Part shown: one piece after another, positions 1-8,751 of the stretch | How the letters are laid out: each line of letters opens with the position of its first letter | Position numbering within the stretch: the first letter of the stretch is position 1 | Origin: Marinococcus luteus_A | GTDB lineage: Bacteria > Bacillota > Bacilli > Bacillales > Marinococcaceae | NCBI RefSeq assembly: GCF_034497705.1 | Contig: NZ_JAXRUV010000001.1 | Coordinates: 721,484-785,483 of the forward strand | Direction: 5' to 3' | DNA length: 64,000 nucleotides | Program-made: the position numbers and the translations under genes | The notes under the pieces: model-generated | The model's input: only the letters and a program-made list of their open reading frames with translations | What the model was told of the DNA's origin: nothing | Databases searched by the model: none

Positions 1-218
1 TCACTGCCACAGTCAAATAATTCATGCTGAATACGCTCAAGATCCTTCTGCAGATCTGAGCCGCTTTTTTCCTCCACCGCTATCAGCCGTGCCTTGCCAA
101 CCAACGCGTTTACTTCTTCAAAGCTTCCAAATGCTTCAATTCTCGCATCGCCTTTGTTTCTTTTCCCACCTACTACGGAGGTGTCTCCACGGTCTCCCTG
201 TTTGGTATACAGCTTCAT
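1..218 (-). CDS. Cob(I)yrinic acid a,c-diamide adenosyltransferase, PduO type (3' end outside window)
   Basis: The visible 72 residues are the N-terminus of a PduO-type ATP:cob(I)alamin adenosyltransferase, which makes coenzyme B12 from ATP and reduced corrinoid in the cytoplasm. The opening MKLYTKQGDRGDT followed by a Gly/Gly-Lys turn is the family's ATP-binding N-terminus. The ATG at 218 follows a GAAAGGG ribosome-binding site. The gene lies 14 bp downstream of the B12 importer ATPase gene, so it is probably the last gene of the btuF-btuC-btuD transcript. Import followed by adenosylation is a coherent salvage pathway. The family call is firm, but the C-terminal half is not in the window. 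Confidence 0.88.
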   Translation of the reverse strand, partial: MKLYTKQGDRGDTSVVGGKRNKGDARIEAFGSFEEVNALVGKARLIAVEEKSGSDLQKDLERIQHELFDCGS

Positions 219-232
219 ATTTATCACCCTTT

Positions 233-1564
233 CTATCCGGAAGCCGAATTGTAGTCATCTAACAATGATTCTATCAATTTTCCGATGTGAAGGTAGTGCC
301 AATGTAACTGTTCTTCCGGGAATGCTTCAATCTTTTTTACCGGTGCTGTCACCATAATCTCTTTGAGCTCCCCGTGGGAAAGCCCGGTAATTCCGCGGGC
401 ATGCATCCATTCGAAGGCCTTTCTTTGGATGTACAGCTGTAAAGATGAAATCTCCTGGGCCGGCCAGCCTTCGGCCATGTGGATCCATAGAAAGCATGAC
501 TGTCCAGATCCAAAAACTGCCTCCCGGCTGCCTGTGCTTTTTCTCCATACCCGCATCCCCGGGGAGCATTGAATGGTATGGGCCGGCCGTTTCCCTGTCC
601 CGTCAGTGAAAATATGTACAGCACCTTTTATTTTGTCCACTGAAAGCACCGATCCATAAACCAGTTTTTTTAACGAAGGGGCGTAAACATTTAAAGCTGT
701 ACGCGAAACTGCTTCGGTTTGATACGCTGTTTCCGACCATGAAAGCGGGACATCCTCCGCACCGTTACCTTCTGGCTGCGGTGGGCGCCAGTGCACAGCT
801 GGTGCTTTTATTTCATGCTGCAGGCTGACATGAATATCGGCCTGATACACTTCCGCCAGCCGTTTTTCGGTAAAAACAGCCGCCGGTTCATCAAACGCTT
901 CCGTTCGGCCCCTTGAGAGCATCAGCACCCGATCGCAGTATAGAGCAGCCGCCTGAATATCGTGCATTACGACTACCACGGTCCGGTTTTGTTCCGAAGC
1001 CCATCTGCGAATGTAGTTTAACAACTCAATGCGGTAGTGTATGTCCAGGTGGTTAGTCGGCTCATCGAGCAGCAGACACTCCGGTTCCTGCGCAAGCAGT
1101 CTTGCAATCAGTACCCGCTGTTTTTCGCCACCGCTTAAAGCGTGAAACGAATGAAATCTTTTGGACCATACGTGCACCTGCTGCATCGCATTTTGAATGA
1201 CTCGTTCATCTTCTTTATTACTTGCTGCCGGCCACAGGCTTTTTTGATAGGCATACCTTCCCATCTCTACGACCTGGCGCGCCGAATAAGCCGCTGTCAG
1301 TTCGCCAAACTGCGGCAGGTAGGCGACAGTCTTAGCCCGCTGTGAAGAAGTGAACGAGCTCAGCAGTTTATTTTTATACCGGATGCTTCCGGATGACACC
1401 TCATGCAGACCGGCCATCACACGGAGCAGTGTAGACTTCCCGCTGCCGTTCGGGCCAACAATGCCGATCATCTCCCCGGCCGTAGCGTGAAAGGAGACCT
1501 GGTCAACGACCGTACTGCTTTTCCCGTAGCCGGCAGTTACGTTTTCGACTTGCACTTCCGCCAT
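233..1564 (-). CDS. btuD: Vitamin B12/iron-siderophore-type ABC transporter ATPase with C-terminal extension
   Basis: This is the ATPase of a FecCD-class importer. Residues 1-255 (counted from the ATG at 1564) carry Walker A GPNGSGKST, signature LSGGEKQR, Walker B CLLLDEP and the H-loop histidine. A further 180 residues follow that are not part of a standard ABC ATPase. B. subtilis YvrA has a similar total length, so the extension is probably an orthologous trait. The chosen ATG shares bases with the btuC stop (TAATG), indicating translational coupling. A GTG nine bases upstream is also possible. Genes btuF, btuC and an adenosyltransferase flank it, which favours B12 over siderophore as substrate. 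The function of the C-terminal domain is unknown to me. Confidence 0.85.
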   Translation of the reverse strand: MAEVQVENVTAGYGKSSTVVDQVSFHATAGEMIGIVGPNGSGKSTLLRVMAGLHEVSSGSIRYKNKLLSSFTSSQRAKTVAYLPQFGELTAAYSARQVVEMGRYAYQKSLWPAASNKEDERVIQNAMQQVHVWSKRFHSFHALSGGEKQRVLIARLLAQEPECLLLDEPTNHLDIHYRIELLNYIRRWASEQNRTVVVVMHDIQAAALYCDRVLMLSRGRTEAFDEPAAVFTEKRLAEVYQADIHVSLQHEIKAPAVHWRPPQPEGNGAEDVPLSWSETAYQTEAVSRTALNVYAPSLKKLVYGSVLSVDKIKGAVHIFTDGTGKRPAHTIQCSPGMRVWRKSTGSREAVFGSGQSCFLWIHMAEGWPAQEISSLQLYIQRKAFEWMHARGITGLSHGELKEIMVTAPVKKIEAFPEEQLHWHYLHIGKLIESLLDDYNSASG

Positions 1565-2610
1565 TACTGCCACCGCCTTCTTCGCTGATAAAATAAAAGC
1601 AGAGCAAATACAGGCGCTCCGGCCAGAGCCGTAATCACCCCGACCGGCACCTCTGCCGGAGCGGCTGCCGTGCGTGCTATCAAATCCGCAAGCATTAAAA
1701 ACACTGCTCCGCCGCCAAAAGAAAGCGGCAGCAGATGTCTATGATCCGGCCCCCACAAAAGCCGGATCATATGCGGAATCACGAGCCCTACAAAGCCGAT
1801 GGTGCCTGAAACAGCGACCGCTCCTCCTGTTAGAACCGATGCGCCGATTAAAAGCAGCAGCCTTACTCCCGGTACATTCACCCCTACCGAGGAAGCACTG
1901 TCTTCGCCAAACGCAAAGGCGTTGAGCGCTCGGGCCTGCGGAAGCAGAAGCAGCATTCCTGCAAGCAGACAAGGAACGATCAGTTGAAAATAATCCCATC
2001 CTCTGCGGCTCACGCTGCCAAGCAGCCACTGAATAATCTGCCGGAGTTCTTCTCCGCTGAACGCAATTAACAGCGACATGAACGCGCTGAGAAATGCGGT
2101 AATGATAATACCCGCAAGAATCATCGTTTCAGTGCGCGCTGCCCGCTCCACCGAATAAACAAAAAGAAGCAGGACAGCAAGCGTTAAAAAACCGCAGATG
2201 ATACTGACTACCGGCAGAGTAAACCCACCGAGCAGAGGTATCTGCCATCCAAAATACAATACGGCTACCGCCCCGAGCGAGGATCCGGAGGAAACGCCGA
2301 GCGTATAAGGATCGGCAAGCGGGTTCCGCAGCAGTCCCTGAAAAACAGCCCCGGCGAGTCCCAACGCCCCTCCTACTGCGGACGCCAGAAGTACACGTGG
2401 CAGCCGCACCTCCTGAATAATCGCTGCAGTATCGGCCTCTGCTTCAAGTGAAACAGGAAGAAAAGGAAAAAACTGGATCAATATCGCCTTGATGCTTACA
2501 GACAAAGGCACTGCCACGCTCCCGACGGAAACGGCGAGAAGCAGCGCGCCGATAAAAGCTGCGAGCATCAGAAAATACGCACTGGTGTAATTAGTTTTCA
2601 GCCATCGCAT
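1564..2610 (-). CDS. btuC: Vitamin B12 ABC transporter permease (FecCD family)
   Basis: The 348-residue polytopic protein matches the FecCD/BtuC permease family in length. It is rich in hydrophobic helices and carries the family segment GLAGAVFQGLLRNPLADPYT near residue 85 and the cytoplasmic coupling region GLVIPHMIRLLWGPDHR near residue 270, which contacts the ATPase. It would form a homodimeric channel in the membrane and receive substrate from the lipoprotein encoded upstream. It overlaps btuF by 20 bp and btuD by the TAATG junction, so the three genes are one transcriptional unit. Specificity for corrinoid is inferred from the neighbouring adenosyltransferase. Confidence 0.88.
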   Translation of the reverse strand: MRWLKTNYTSAYFLMLAAFIGALLLAVSVGSVAVPLSVSIKAILIQFFPFLPVSLEAEADTAAIIQEVRLPRVLLASAVGGALGLAGAVFQGLLRNPLADPYTLGVSSGSSLGAVAVLYFGWQIPLLGGFTLPVVSIICGFLTLAVLLLFVYSVERAARTETMILAGIIITAFLSAFMSLLIAFSGEELRQIIQWLLGSVSRRGWDYFQLIVPCLLAGMLLLLPQARALNAFAFGEDSASSVGVNVPGVRLLLLIGASVLTGGAVAVSGTIGFVGLVIPHMIRLLWGPDHRHLLPLSFGGGAVFLMLADLIARTAAAPAEVPVGVITALAGAPVFALLLFYQRRRRWQ

Positions 2611-3541
2611 CCGGATGAATTCTTTCTGCCATTTCCTTAAGCCCTCCAGTAAGACGCGGACCCGGACGGCTCACTTTATCGCTGCTCAATGCGTATACTT
2701 CTTCATTTTCCACTGCAGGCACGGTCCCCCAGCCTTCTCTTGAAGCAATCATTTCAAGCGGCTCCTCTTCTGTCGGGTATGTCGTTAAAATGATATCCGG
2801 GGAAGCATCAATGATTTCTTCTTCGCTCACCATCGACCATCCTTCCAATTCGCCGGCAGCGTTCTCTGCATGCACAGCAGCGAGCATCTCATCAATAAAC
2901 GTGCCGCTTCCTGCGGTATACAGATCAGGGGAGGCTCCTACTTCCACATACACCTGCCGATCAGCCTCTGCTTCTTCGGTCGCCTGCTTTACTTCTGAGA
3001 CGTCTTCTTTCATTTCATCGATAACTTCAGCGGCTTCCCCTTCTTCTCCGATAGTGCTCCCGATCAATTCAATGCTTTCATATACAGCTTCAAACGACTG
3101 CGCGTCCGGGACGGTAACTACCGGAATGCCCGCTTCCTCCACCTGGGAAAGAGAGTCTTCAATGCCCGAGGACGCGTGGGCAAGTACCACGTCCGGCTCC
3201 ATCGAAATAATCTCTTCAATATTTGGTTCGAGGCCTGAACCGACGCTTTCGATGTCTGTAACTTCCTCCGGATATGTATCCGCATCGGTTCTTGCTTCGA
3301 CCCGGTCGAGCGCTCCCAGCTCATAAACTATTTCTGTATTGCTAGGTATCAGACTGACAATATCTTCAGGAGCCTCGTCGAGCGTAACTGTCTCTCCCGA
3401 AGCGTCCGTAACTTCAATCGCTTCCGTATTTTCATTACTGTTGCCCCCGTCTCCGCCCTGACTCCCGCTTTCTTCATCAGTGCTGCAGGCAGCAAGCGCC
3501 CCTGCTGCCGGTATTATCATCATCAGTGCTTTGAGTTTCAT
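2591..3541 (-). CDS. btuF: Vitamin B12 ABC transporter substrate-binding lipoprotein
   Basis: The 316-residue extracellular binding protein starts with a signal peptide ending in the lipobox LAAC (lipidated Cys at residue 19), then an acidic, Asp/Glu/Gly/Asn-rich linker. The mature part has the periplasmic-binding TroA/FecB fold hallmarks EDIVSLIPSNTEIVYELGA and a GGLKEMAERIHP C-terminus. I use the ATG at 3541 because a GGAAGG site precedes it and the signal peptide begins there, although the open frame runs 108 bases further upstream. The high acidity of the mature protein fits a salt-tolerant or alkaliphilic host. It delivers ligand to the BtuC permease encoded next. Confidence 0.87.
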   Translation of the reverse strand: MKLKALMMIIPAAGALAACSTDEESGSQGGDGGNSNENTEAIEVTDASGETVTLDEAPEDIVSLIPSNTEIVYELGALDRVEARTDADTYPEEVTDIESVGSGLEPNIEEIISMEPDVVLAHASSGIEDSLSQVEEAGIPVVTVPDAQSFEAVYESIELIGSTIGEEGEAAEVIDEMKEDVSEVKQATEEAEADRQVYVEVGASPDLYTAGSGTFIDEMLAAVHAENAAGELEGWSMVSEEEIIDASPDIILTTYPTEEEPLEMIASREGWGTVPAVENEEVYALSSDKVSRPGPRLTGGLKEMAERIHPDAMAEN

Positions 3542-3563
3542 CCATGTTCTTCCTTCCTGCTTA

Positions 3564-4295
3564 TTATTCTGCAAGCTGGGCGATAAATATCTGCCTTGGG
3601 GAAGTTTCAAGTTGAAAAGGAGAAGCATCGTAATCGCCGTAAAAAGCATGTATCTTCAGGCCGTGCGCTTCCATCATGCTGCGAAGCTGGCTTTCCTGAT
3701 ACATTTTCACTTTTTCCATGTATCTCCTGGTGGAATCTCCTTCTACGATGCTGATGCGTTTTACGACAAATTCATCCTGAATGCTCCGCTCCTGATAAAT
3801 TTTCAGTCCATCCTTCACCGTTTCATCCCGGGGAACAATATGCTGTTTAATATAATCGGGATTCAAATAATCAAAAACAAACCATCCACCCGGCTTTAAC
3901 GCAGAGGCCGCCTGTTGGAATATTAACTCATTTTCTTCATCGTCCGGAAAGTAGCCAAAGCTTGTAAACAAATTAAAAGCCAGGTCGTATTCTTTCCGGA
4001 TATGCACGTTGCGAATATCACCTCGCTGGTATTGCACCGCCAGTCCGTTCGTCAATTCAATTGCTTTTTTCAGTAGTGCCGGCGAAAGATCGATGCCGGT
4101 AACATCCACCCCTTTTCTCGCCAGCCAGCGTGCATGACGCCCATTTCCACAGCAAAGATCAATAGCCTTTGCGCCCGGCGTCAACGGGACTTTTTCCATA
4201 ATCGTGTTTAACTCACTGGCCGCCTTCGTTTCGTCGCGGTGATCGTACACCCGCAAATAGTCTTCCTGAAAATGCTCTTCGTACCAAGCTTTCAT
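3564..4295 (-). CDS. Class I SAM-dependent methyltransferase
   Basis: The 243-residue protein has the Rossmann methyltransferase core: motif I AIDLCCGNGRHARWLA near residue 45, an acidic residue (TGIDLSP) at the end of strand 2, and GDIRN/LFTSFGYF near residues 95-115. It is a small-molecule-type methyltransferase of the Methyltransf_25 group, and the substrate cannot be read from sequence. It sits between resE and btuF, with only 22 bp to btuF, so it may be the first gene of the B12-uptake transcript or a separate cistron. A corrin-related role would be speculation. Confidence 0.75.
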   Translation of the reverse strand: MKAWYEEHFQEDYLRVYDHRDETKAASELNTIMEKVPLTPGAKAIDLCCGNGRHARWLARKGVDVTGIDLSPALLKKAIELTNGLAVQYQRGDIRNVHIRKEYDLAFNLFTSFGYFPDDEENELIFQQAASALKPGGWFVFDYLNPDYIKQHIVPRDETVKDGLKIYQERSIQDEFVVKRISIVEGDSTRRYMEKVKMYQESQLRSMMEAHGLKIHAFYGDYDASPFQLETSPRQIFIAQLAE

Positions 4296-4315
4296 GCTGA
4301 ACCGCTCCTCTGGCT

Positions 4316-6061
4316 TTACTTATTCGGCAGATCAATATAAAACGTCGTCCCTTCCCCCGGCTCACTTTCTGCTGCAATAGCCCCTTGATGGGCGTCGACA
4401 ATATTTTTAACTATGGCAAGTCCGAGCCCGGTGCCTCCCTTGCCACGCGTTCTTGCTTTGTCTGCTTTATAAAAACGTTCAAATACATATGGGAGATCCT
4501 CTTTTGAGATTCCGCTGCCTGTATCGCTGACTTCCATATGCAGTGAATCGTCGTTTACAGCCCTGATGGTAATAGTTCCCCCTGCTTCGGTATGACGAAT
4601 CGCATTGTGGACCAGGTTTGTCAGAATTTGCTCTACCCGGTCAACATCAATATAGGCGTATGGTTCCGGGGCATGCAGATCCAGCTCGAGCTGCACCTCC
4701 GATTCATCAGCAAGTCCCTGGAATTTCCGTTCCACCCGCTGAAAGAAGGATGTCACTTCCCCCTCCTCTTTTTCGAGCTTCAGGTAGCCGGCTTCCATCC
4801 GGGCAAGATCAAGCAGTTCATTCACCAGACGCCCCATGCGCAGCGATTCATCATAAATGATGCGTCCGATCTCTTTCTTTTCTTCCTCCGTCGCTGCAAT
4901 ATCATCCACAATGGCTTCACTGTACCCCTGGAGCATGCTTATTGGTGTCCGCAGCTCGTGGGATACGTTGGCGATAAAGTCCTTACGCAGCTTATCGTGC
5001 CGGCGTTCTTCTGTCATATCCCTGACTACAGCTACTGCACCACGGACGTCTTCGTTGCCATAAAGCGGGGTAACCAGCACCGCAAAGCTCCGGCCCTGCA
5101 CCTCAAACTCATCAAGCTGCTCCATCTCTGTCTCCACCGCTTTTTCAAACAAGCTGGTAACCTCCGCTGGTAGCGAGCTTGTTTCCTGTTTATTCTCAAG
5201 CTGGTTCAAACGGATAAAGTAGTCCGCCGGGGGATTGGTCAGCACCATCGTCCCTCCCCGGTCAAAGGTGATGACGCCATCAGCCATGCTGTGCAGGATG
5301 CGGCTCAGCTGCTCTTTTTCCTGGTTCAGCGCTGTAAGGTTATGTGAAAGCTCCCGCCGCATCCGATTAAATGCATTGCCGAGCTGTCCGATCTCATCGT
5401 TGCTTACTACAGGCACCTTAGAGTCGAAATCCCCTTTCAGCACATTGAGGGCAAGCTCGCGCATTTTCCGGAGTGGTGCTGTAATACGGGTACTCAGAAA
5501 AAATGCAAAAACGGTGGTTAAAATAATTGCAATACCAGCCGAAAGCAGAATAATCTGCTTCGTTTCCCCCGTGGTCTCTTCAATGACCGAGAGCGATTGG
5601 TACACATATACTTCCCCCTCGCGGCCGTCGTTAGTTGTAAACGGCTCGCCGACAGCAAAAATTTCGTCCTCTCCGCCGTCCATGGAAAAGGTATCATGAA
5701 CCGTCACCTGCTCCCGTTCTCCTGCCACCCGTCCGAGCTCATTACTATTTTGAATATCAGAGGCCGCCAGGCCATCCCCGCCCCCGGAGCCGTACCAGAG
5801 GTCTCCATCGATAAATACCATCACTTCCGAATTGTACGTGCCGGCAATCTGATCAATGACCGGCTGCGAACTCTCCGGGGAGTTTTCTTCCTGAAGCGCT
5901 GTGGCAATGATTTCAGCATTGTTGGTCAGCTGGTTTTCTGCTTCCGAAATATTAAACTGCTCGAAAAACTGAAGCAGCAGGATCGTAAGAATTAACAGGA
6001 CTACCGTTAACAGTCCCAGTATAGTCAGCCAAAGCTTTCCGACGACACTGCGCCAGATCAT
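4316..6061 (-). CDS. resE: Two-component sensor histidine kinase ResE
   Basis: The 581-residue membrane kinase has a first transmembrane helix (about 9-31), an extracytoplasmic sensor (about 32-172), a second helix (about 173-195), a HAMP domain, a PAS-like domain (about 245-360), a HisKA box with the phospho-acceptor histidine in FIANVSHELRTP, and the ATPase N, G1 and G2 boxes (NLVHNAIRHT, DTGSGIS, GTGLGLAIVKN). In B. subtilis ResE controls respiration and anaerobic genes by phosphorylating ResD. The start overlaps the resD stop by 4 bp, as in the B. subtilis resDE pair. The resABC cytochrome c maturation genes usually found upstream are absent here. Confidence 0.9.
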   Translation of the reverse strand: MIWRSVVGKLWLTILGLLTVVLLILTILLLQFFEQFNISEAENQLTNNAEIIATALQEENSPESSQPVIDQIAGTYNSEVMVFIDGDLWYGSGGGDGLAASDIQNSNELGRVAGEREQVTVHDTFSMDGGEDEIFAVGEPFTTNDGREGEVYVYQSLSVIEETTGETKQIILLSAGIAIILTTVFAFFLSTRITAPLRKMRELALNVLKGDFDSKVPVVSNDEIGQLGNAFNRMRRELSHNLTALNQEKEQLSRILHSMADGVITFDRGGTMVLTNPPADYFIRLNQLENKQETSSLPAEVTSLFEKAVETEMEQLDEFEVQGRSFAVLVTPLYGNEDVRGAVAVVRDMTEERRHDKLRKDFIANVSHELRTPISMLQGYSEAIVDDIAATEEEKKEIGRIIYDESLRMGRLVNELLDLARMEAGYLKLEKEEGEVTSFFQRVERKFQGLADESEVQLELDLHAPEPYAYIDVDRVEQILTNLVHNAIRHTEAGGTITIRAVNDDSLHMEVSDTGSGISKEDLPYVFERFYKADKARTRGKGGTGLGLAIVKNIVDAHQGAIAAESEPGEGTTFYIDLPNK

Positions 6062-6777
6062 TGCTTTTGCTCCACCTCGAATTTATAGCCGACGCCCCAT
6101 ACTGTGGAGATCATATCCGCTGCATCTTCAGAAACCTTATTCAGCTTTTCACGCAGGCGCTTCACGTGCGTATCCACTGTCCGGAGGTCTCCAAAGAAAT
6201 CGTATTTCCATACGTCTTTCAACAGCTGCTCGCGGGAGAATACTTTATCCGGCGACTGGGCCAGATACAGAAGCAGCTCGTACTCCTTCGGCGTCAGACC
6301 GATGATTTTATTGTCCACCGTCACCCGGTGGGCATCGTTATCAATCGTTAAATGCGGAAAAACCAATACTTCATTGGCAGATGCTTCCGGCTTCATATAT
6401 TTGGTGGACGATGAGCGCCGGAGCAGGGCCTTTACGCGCAGCGTTACCTCGCGCGGGCTGAATGGCTTGACAATGTAGTCATCAGCCCCTACCTCAAACC
6501 CCTGTACCCTGTTGGATTCCTCTCCCTTGGCTGTCAGCATAATAACCGGCGTCGCTTTCGTTTCACGCAGCTGTTCGCACACTTCTTCGCCGTCCATGCC
6601 GGGAAGCATTAAATCAAGCAGGATAACGTCGTAGTCCTTTTCCAGAGCCATCGCAAGAGCGTCCTCCCCGTTTTCCGCCTCTTCAATCAAAAAATCTTCG
6701 CGCTCCAAATACATCCGGATAAGCCGGCGGATCCGGGCTTCATCGTCTACGACTAATATGGTTGTCTGCTGGTCCAT
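6058..6777 (-). CDS. resD: Two-component response regulator ResD (OmpR family)
   Basis: The 239-residue regulator has an N-terminal receiver domain (phospho-acceptor Asp in DVILLDLMLPGMDG, near residue 55; Lys in YIVKPFSP) and a C-terminal winged helix typical of OmpR/PhoB (RTVDTHVKRLREKL, GVGYKF). Its partner is the ResE kinase encoded immediately downstream with a 4-bp overlap. In B. subtilis it activates terminal oxidase, cytochrome maturation and anaerobic genes. The cytochrome bd operon at 58-60 kb is a plausible target in this genome, but that is inference. The preceding gene is rluB, the same neighbour as in B. subtilis minus resABC. Confidence 0.92.
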   Translation of the reverse strand: MDQQTTILVVDDEARIRRLIRMYLEREDFLIEEAENGEDALAMALEKDYDVILLDLMLPGMDGEEVCEQLRETKATPVIMLTAKGEESNRVQGFEVGADDYIVKPFSPREVTLRVKALLRRSSSTKYMKPEASANEVLVFPHLTIDNDAHRVTVDNKIIGLTPKEYELLLYLAQSPDKVFSREQLLKDVWKYDFFGDLRTVDTHVKRLREKLNKVSEDAADMISTVWGVGYKFEVEQKQ

Positions 6778-6869
6778 GAAATCCTCTCCTGTCTAAAAAG
6801 CTTATGCATTCATTTTACCCGCCGCCAGACTGATATTCCAAGCGGCAGGCCTGAAACATCGATGAACTT

Positions 6870-7583
6870 TCAGGCCAGATCCTTGAGCTGCTTAACTTCT
6901 TTAGGCTTCAGCGGGCGGGTTTCCCCCGGATTCATTCCGAGCAGATCGAGCATGGCGTACTGCTCGCGCTTCAGCTTTTCCACCGGGTGTCCGATCTTTT
7001 CGAACATGCGGCGGATCTGATGATTTCTACCTTCATGAATCACAATTTCAATAATCGAGCTGTTGCCTTTTTTGTTGGCGGATTTAACGTTCACTTTCGC
7101 AGGGGCCGTTTTTACCCCGTCAAGCTCAATCCCGTGACGGAGAAGCTGCAGCTTTTCTGCGGACGGCTTCCCCGTCACCTTCGCGATATACGTCTTTTTT
7201 ACGTTGCTTTTTGGGTGCATCATTTTATTGGCGAATTCGCCGTCATTAGTTAAAAGCAGCAGCCCGGAAGTGTCGTAATCCAGCCGGCCGACAGGGAAAA
7301 TACGCGCCTTTACTTCGGGAAAGAAATCGGTGACCACTTTGCGGTTTTTATCATCCGCTACCGCGGAAATAACCTGCTTCGGCTTGTACAGTAAATAATA
7401 GACCGGTTCTTCCTTTGTGAGCGGAATGCCGTCCACTTCCACCTGGTCATTAATACCGACTTTACTGCCGAGCTCTTTAACTGTTTTGCCGTTCACCTTC
7501 ACCCGGCCGTCCGTAATATAGTCTTCTGCTTTTCTTCTTGAAGTGATGCCGGCCTGGGCAATCACTTTTTGTAATCTTTCCAT
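6870..7583 (-). CDS. rluB: 23S rRNA pseudouridine(2605) synthase RluB
   Basis: The 237-residue RsuA/RluB-family enzyme has an N-terminal S4 RNA-binding domain (RLQKVIAQAGITSRRKAE) and the catalytic motif VGRLDYDTSGLLLLTNDG, whose Asp attacks the target uridine. The motif GRNHQIRRMFE near residue 185 is diagnostic of the RluB/RsuA branch. It modifies helix 89-93 region uridines of 23S rRNA. In B. subtilis it follows spmA-spmB and precedes resA. Here it directly precedes resD and follows a divergent small membrane gene. A short inverted repeat (GGCCTGAAA arms, 6847-6875) at its stop may end transcription but lacks a clear T-run. Confidence 0.9.
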   Translation of the reverse strand: MERLQKVIAQAGITSRRKAEDYITDGRVKVNGKTVKELGSKVGINDQVEVDGIPLTKEEPVYYLLYKPKQVISAVADDKNRKVVTDFFPEVKARIFPVGRLDYDTSGLLLLTNDGEFANKMMHPKSNVKKTYIAKVTGKPSAEKLQLLRHGIELDGVKTAPAKVNVKSANKKGNSSIIEIVIHEGRNHQIRRMFEKIGHPVEKLKREQYAMLDLLGMNPGETRPLKPKEVKQLKDLA

Positions 7584-7666
7584 AGATAGGCCTCCTCATA
7601 CAGTTTTTTCTGCTTATTTTATTTTCGTCCTGCTTCCGCTACAATACGGAGAAAGGAGCGTTCCAT

Positions 7667-8194
7667 ATGACATTTCATTTTCTGATTCTTTATGCAGTCC
7701 TGCTGCTTCTTACCGGTATAACCGCCTGGTCCGCTGTGCGCACCTACCATACATATAGACAGCTGCGGGAAGTGAAACTGCGCGTAAACCGACTCGAGAC
7801 CGAGGCAGAAACCGCCCGGACACAGGCTTATTCTGCCTCCATCGAGCAGGACATCTACATTCGGTTCATGACAGTGAAAGATGCTTTGTTCCGGCAGTTC
7901 AATGCGCCCCACCCCCGGGCTGTCCGGGAGTCCGAGCACGCTCTGCATTTTTCGGAAGAACAGCTTCACACTGCCTTTCCGTCCCACGAAGCAGATGAAC
8001 TGCAGCAATTTTTCCAGCGATACCGCATATACCTTGATTCGTACTGGAAAACTGGTACGAGCAGCTGGAAAACCGTATTTGTGTCAAACGCACAAAACGG
8101 CGCTGACAGTTGGGAAACTGTCCACGCCGCCACTAAGTCACTGTACCAGGAAGCAGAGCGCTTATCAGCGCTTTTCACTTATTCTTCATCTTGA
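7667..8194 (+). CDS. Hypothetical membrane-anchored protein
   Basis: The 175-residue protein begins with one hydrophobic helix (about residues 3-22), followed by a basic-acidic helical stretch likely to form a coiled coil (about 28-60) and a soluble helical C-terminus rich in Trp/Ser/Thr. GAAAGGAG upstream of the ATG supports translation. It is on the plus strand between scpB and rluB, convergent with scpB (16-bp overlap of ends). B. subtilis has ypuI in the equivalent place, but I cannot confirm homology. The topology suggests a cytoplasmic helical domain tethered to the membrane. No function is assigned. Confidence 0.6.
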   Translation: MTFHFLILYAVLLLLTGITAWSAVRTYHTYRQLREVKLRVNRLETEAETARTQAYSASIEQDIYIRFMTVKDALFRQFNAPHPRAVRESEHALHFSEEQLHTAFPSHEADELQQFFQRYRIYLDSYWKTGTSSWKTVFVSNAQNGADSWETVHAATKSLYQEAERLSALFTYSSS

Positions 8195-8751
8195 TACAGT
8201 TCCCGGAAAAACAGATCCGCCTGTTCCGGCTGCTCTGCATCCTCGAGCGGCGGCAGTTCTTCCAGGGTTTCAAGTCCAAAATACTCTAAAAAGCGGGTGG
8301 ACGTTACAAAAGACATCGGTCTCCCCGGCTTCTGGGTACGCTCAAATTCTTTGACGAGTCCTTTTGTGAGAAGGGTCTGAAGCGCCCGGTCCGATTTTAC
8401 TCCACGCACCTGATCGATGTCCGCCCGCAGCACCGGCTGATTGTACGCAATAATGGCAAGTGTCTCCAGAGCTGCCTGGCTGAGCGTCTGCCGGTTCTGC
8501 TGCTCACTGAACTGCTCAATCGCTTCCGCCGCCCCGGGCACCGTCGCGAAGAAAAATGTATTTTCCGCCTGAGTAATCTGCAGGCCGCCTTCCCGCTCCG
8601 CCCAGGCATCCTTTAAGGAGATTAAGTGTTCGCGGGCCGTTTCCGTTTCTATACCGAGCGCTCTGGCAGCCTGTTCTGCCTCCAGGCCTTCATCTCCGCT
8701 AATATACAGCAGGGATTCCAGCGTCCCCTCTATCGTTTTTTCCCGTTTCAT
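8179..8751 (-). CDS. scpB: Segregation and condensation protein B
   Basis: The 190-residue ScpB forms the winged-helix kleisin partner of the SMC-ScpA-ScpB chromosome condensation complex. Two winged-helix domains are visible: residues about 8-85 and about 90-165, the latter with LAIIAYNQPVLRADIDQVRGV, the family's most conserved segment. The C-terminus is acidic. Its start overlaps scpA by 4 bp, so the subunits are translationally coupled. The scpA-scpB pair next to a DUF309 gene and the rib operon copies the B. subtilis order. dacB-spmA-spmB, expected downstream, is missing. Confidence 0.93.
   Translation of the reverse strand: MKREKTIEGTLESLLYISGDEGLEAEQAARALGIETETAREHLISLKDAWAEREGGLQITQAENTFFFATVPGAAEAIEQFSEQQNRQTLSQAALETLAIIAYNQPVLRADIDQVRGVKSDRALQTLLTKGLVKEFERTQKPGRPMSFVTSTRFLEYFGLETLEELPPLEDAEQPEQADLFFRELYQDEE

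Noticed and set aside
2790..3326. 178-residue plus-strand ORF
   Set aside because: It lies antisense inside btuF, is Ser/Thr-rich in the way expected of an antisense shadow of an acidic gene, and has no start signals.
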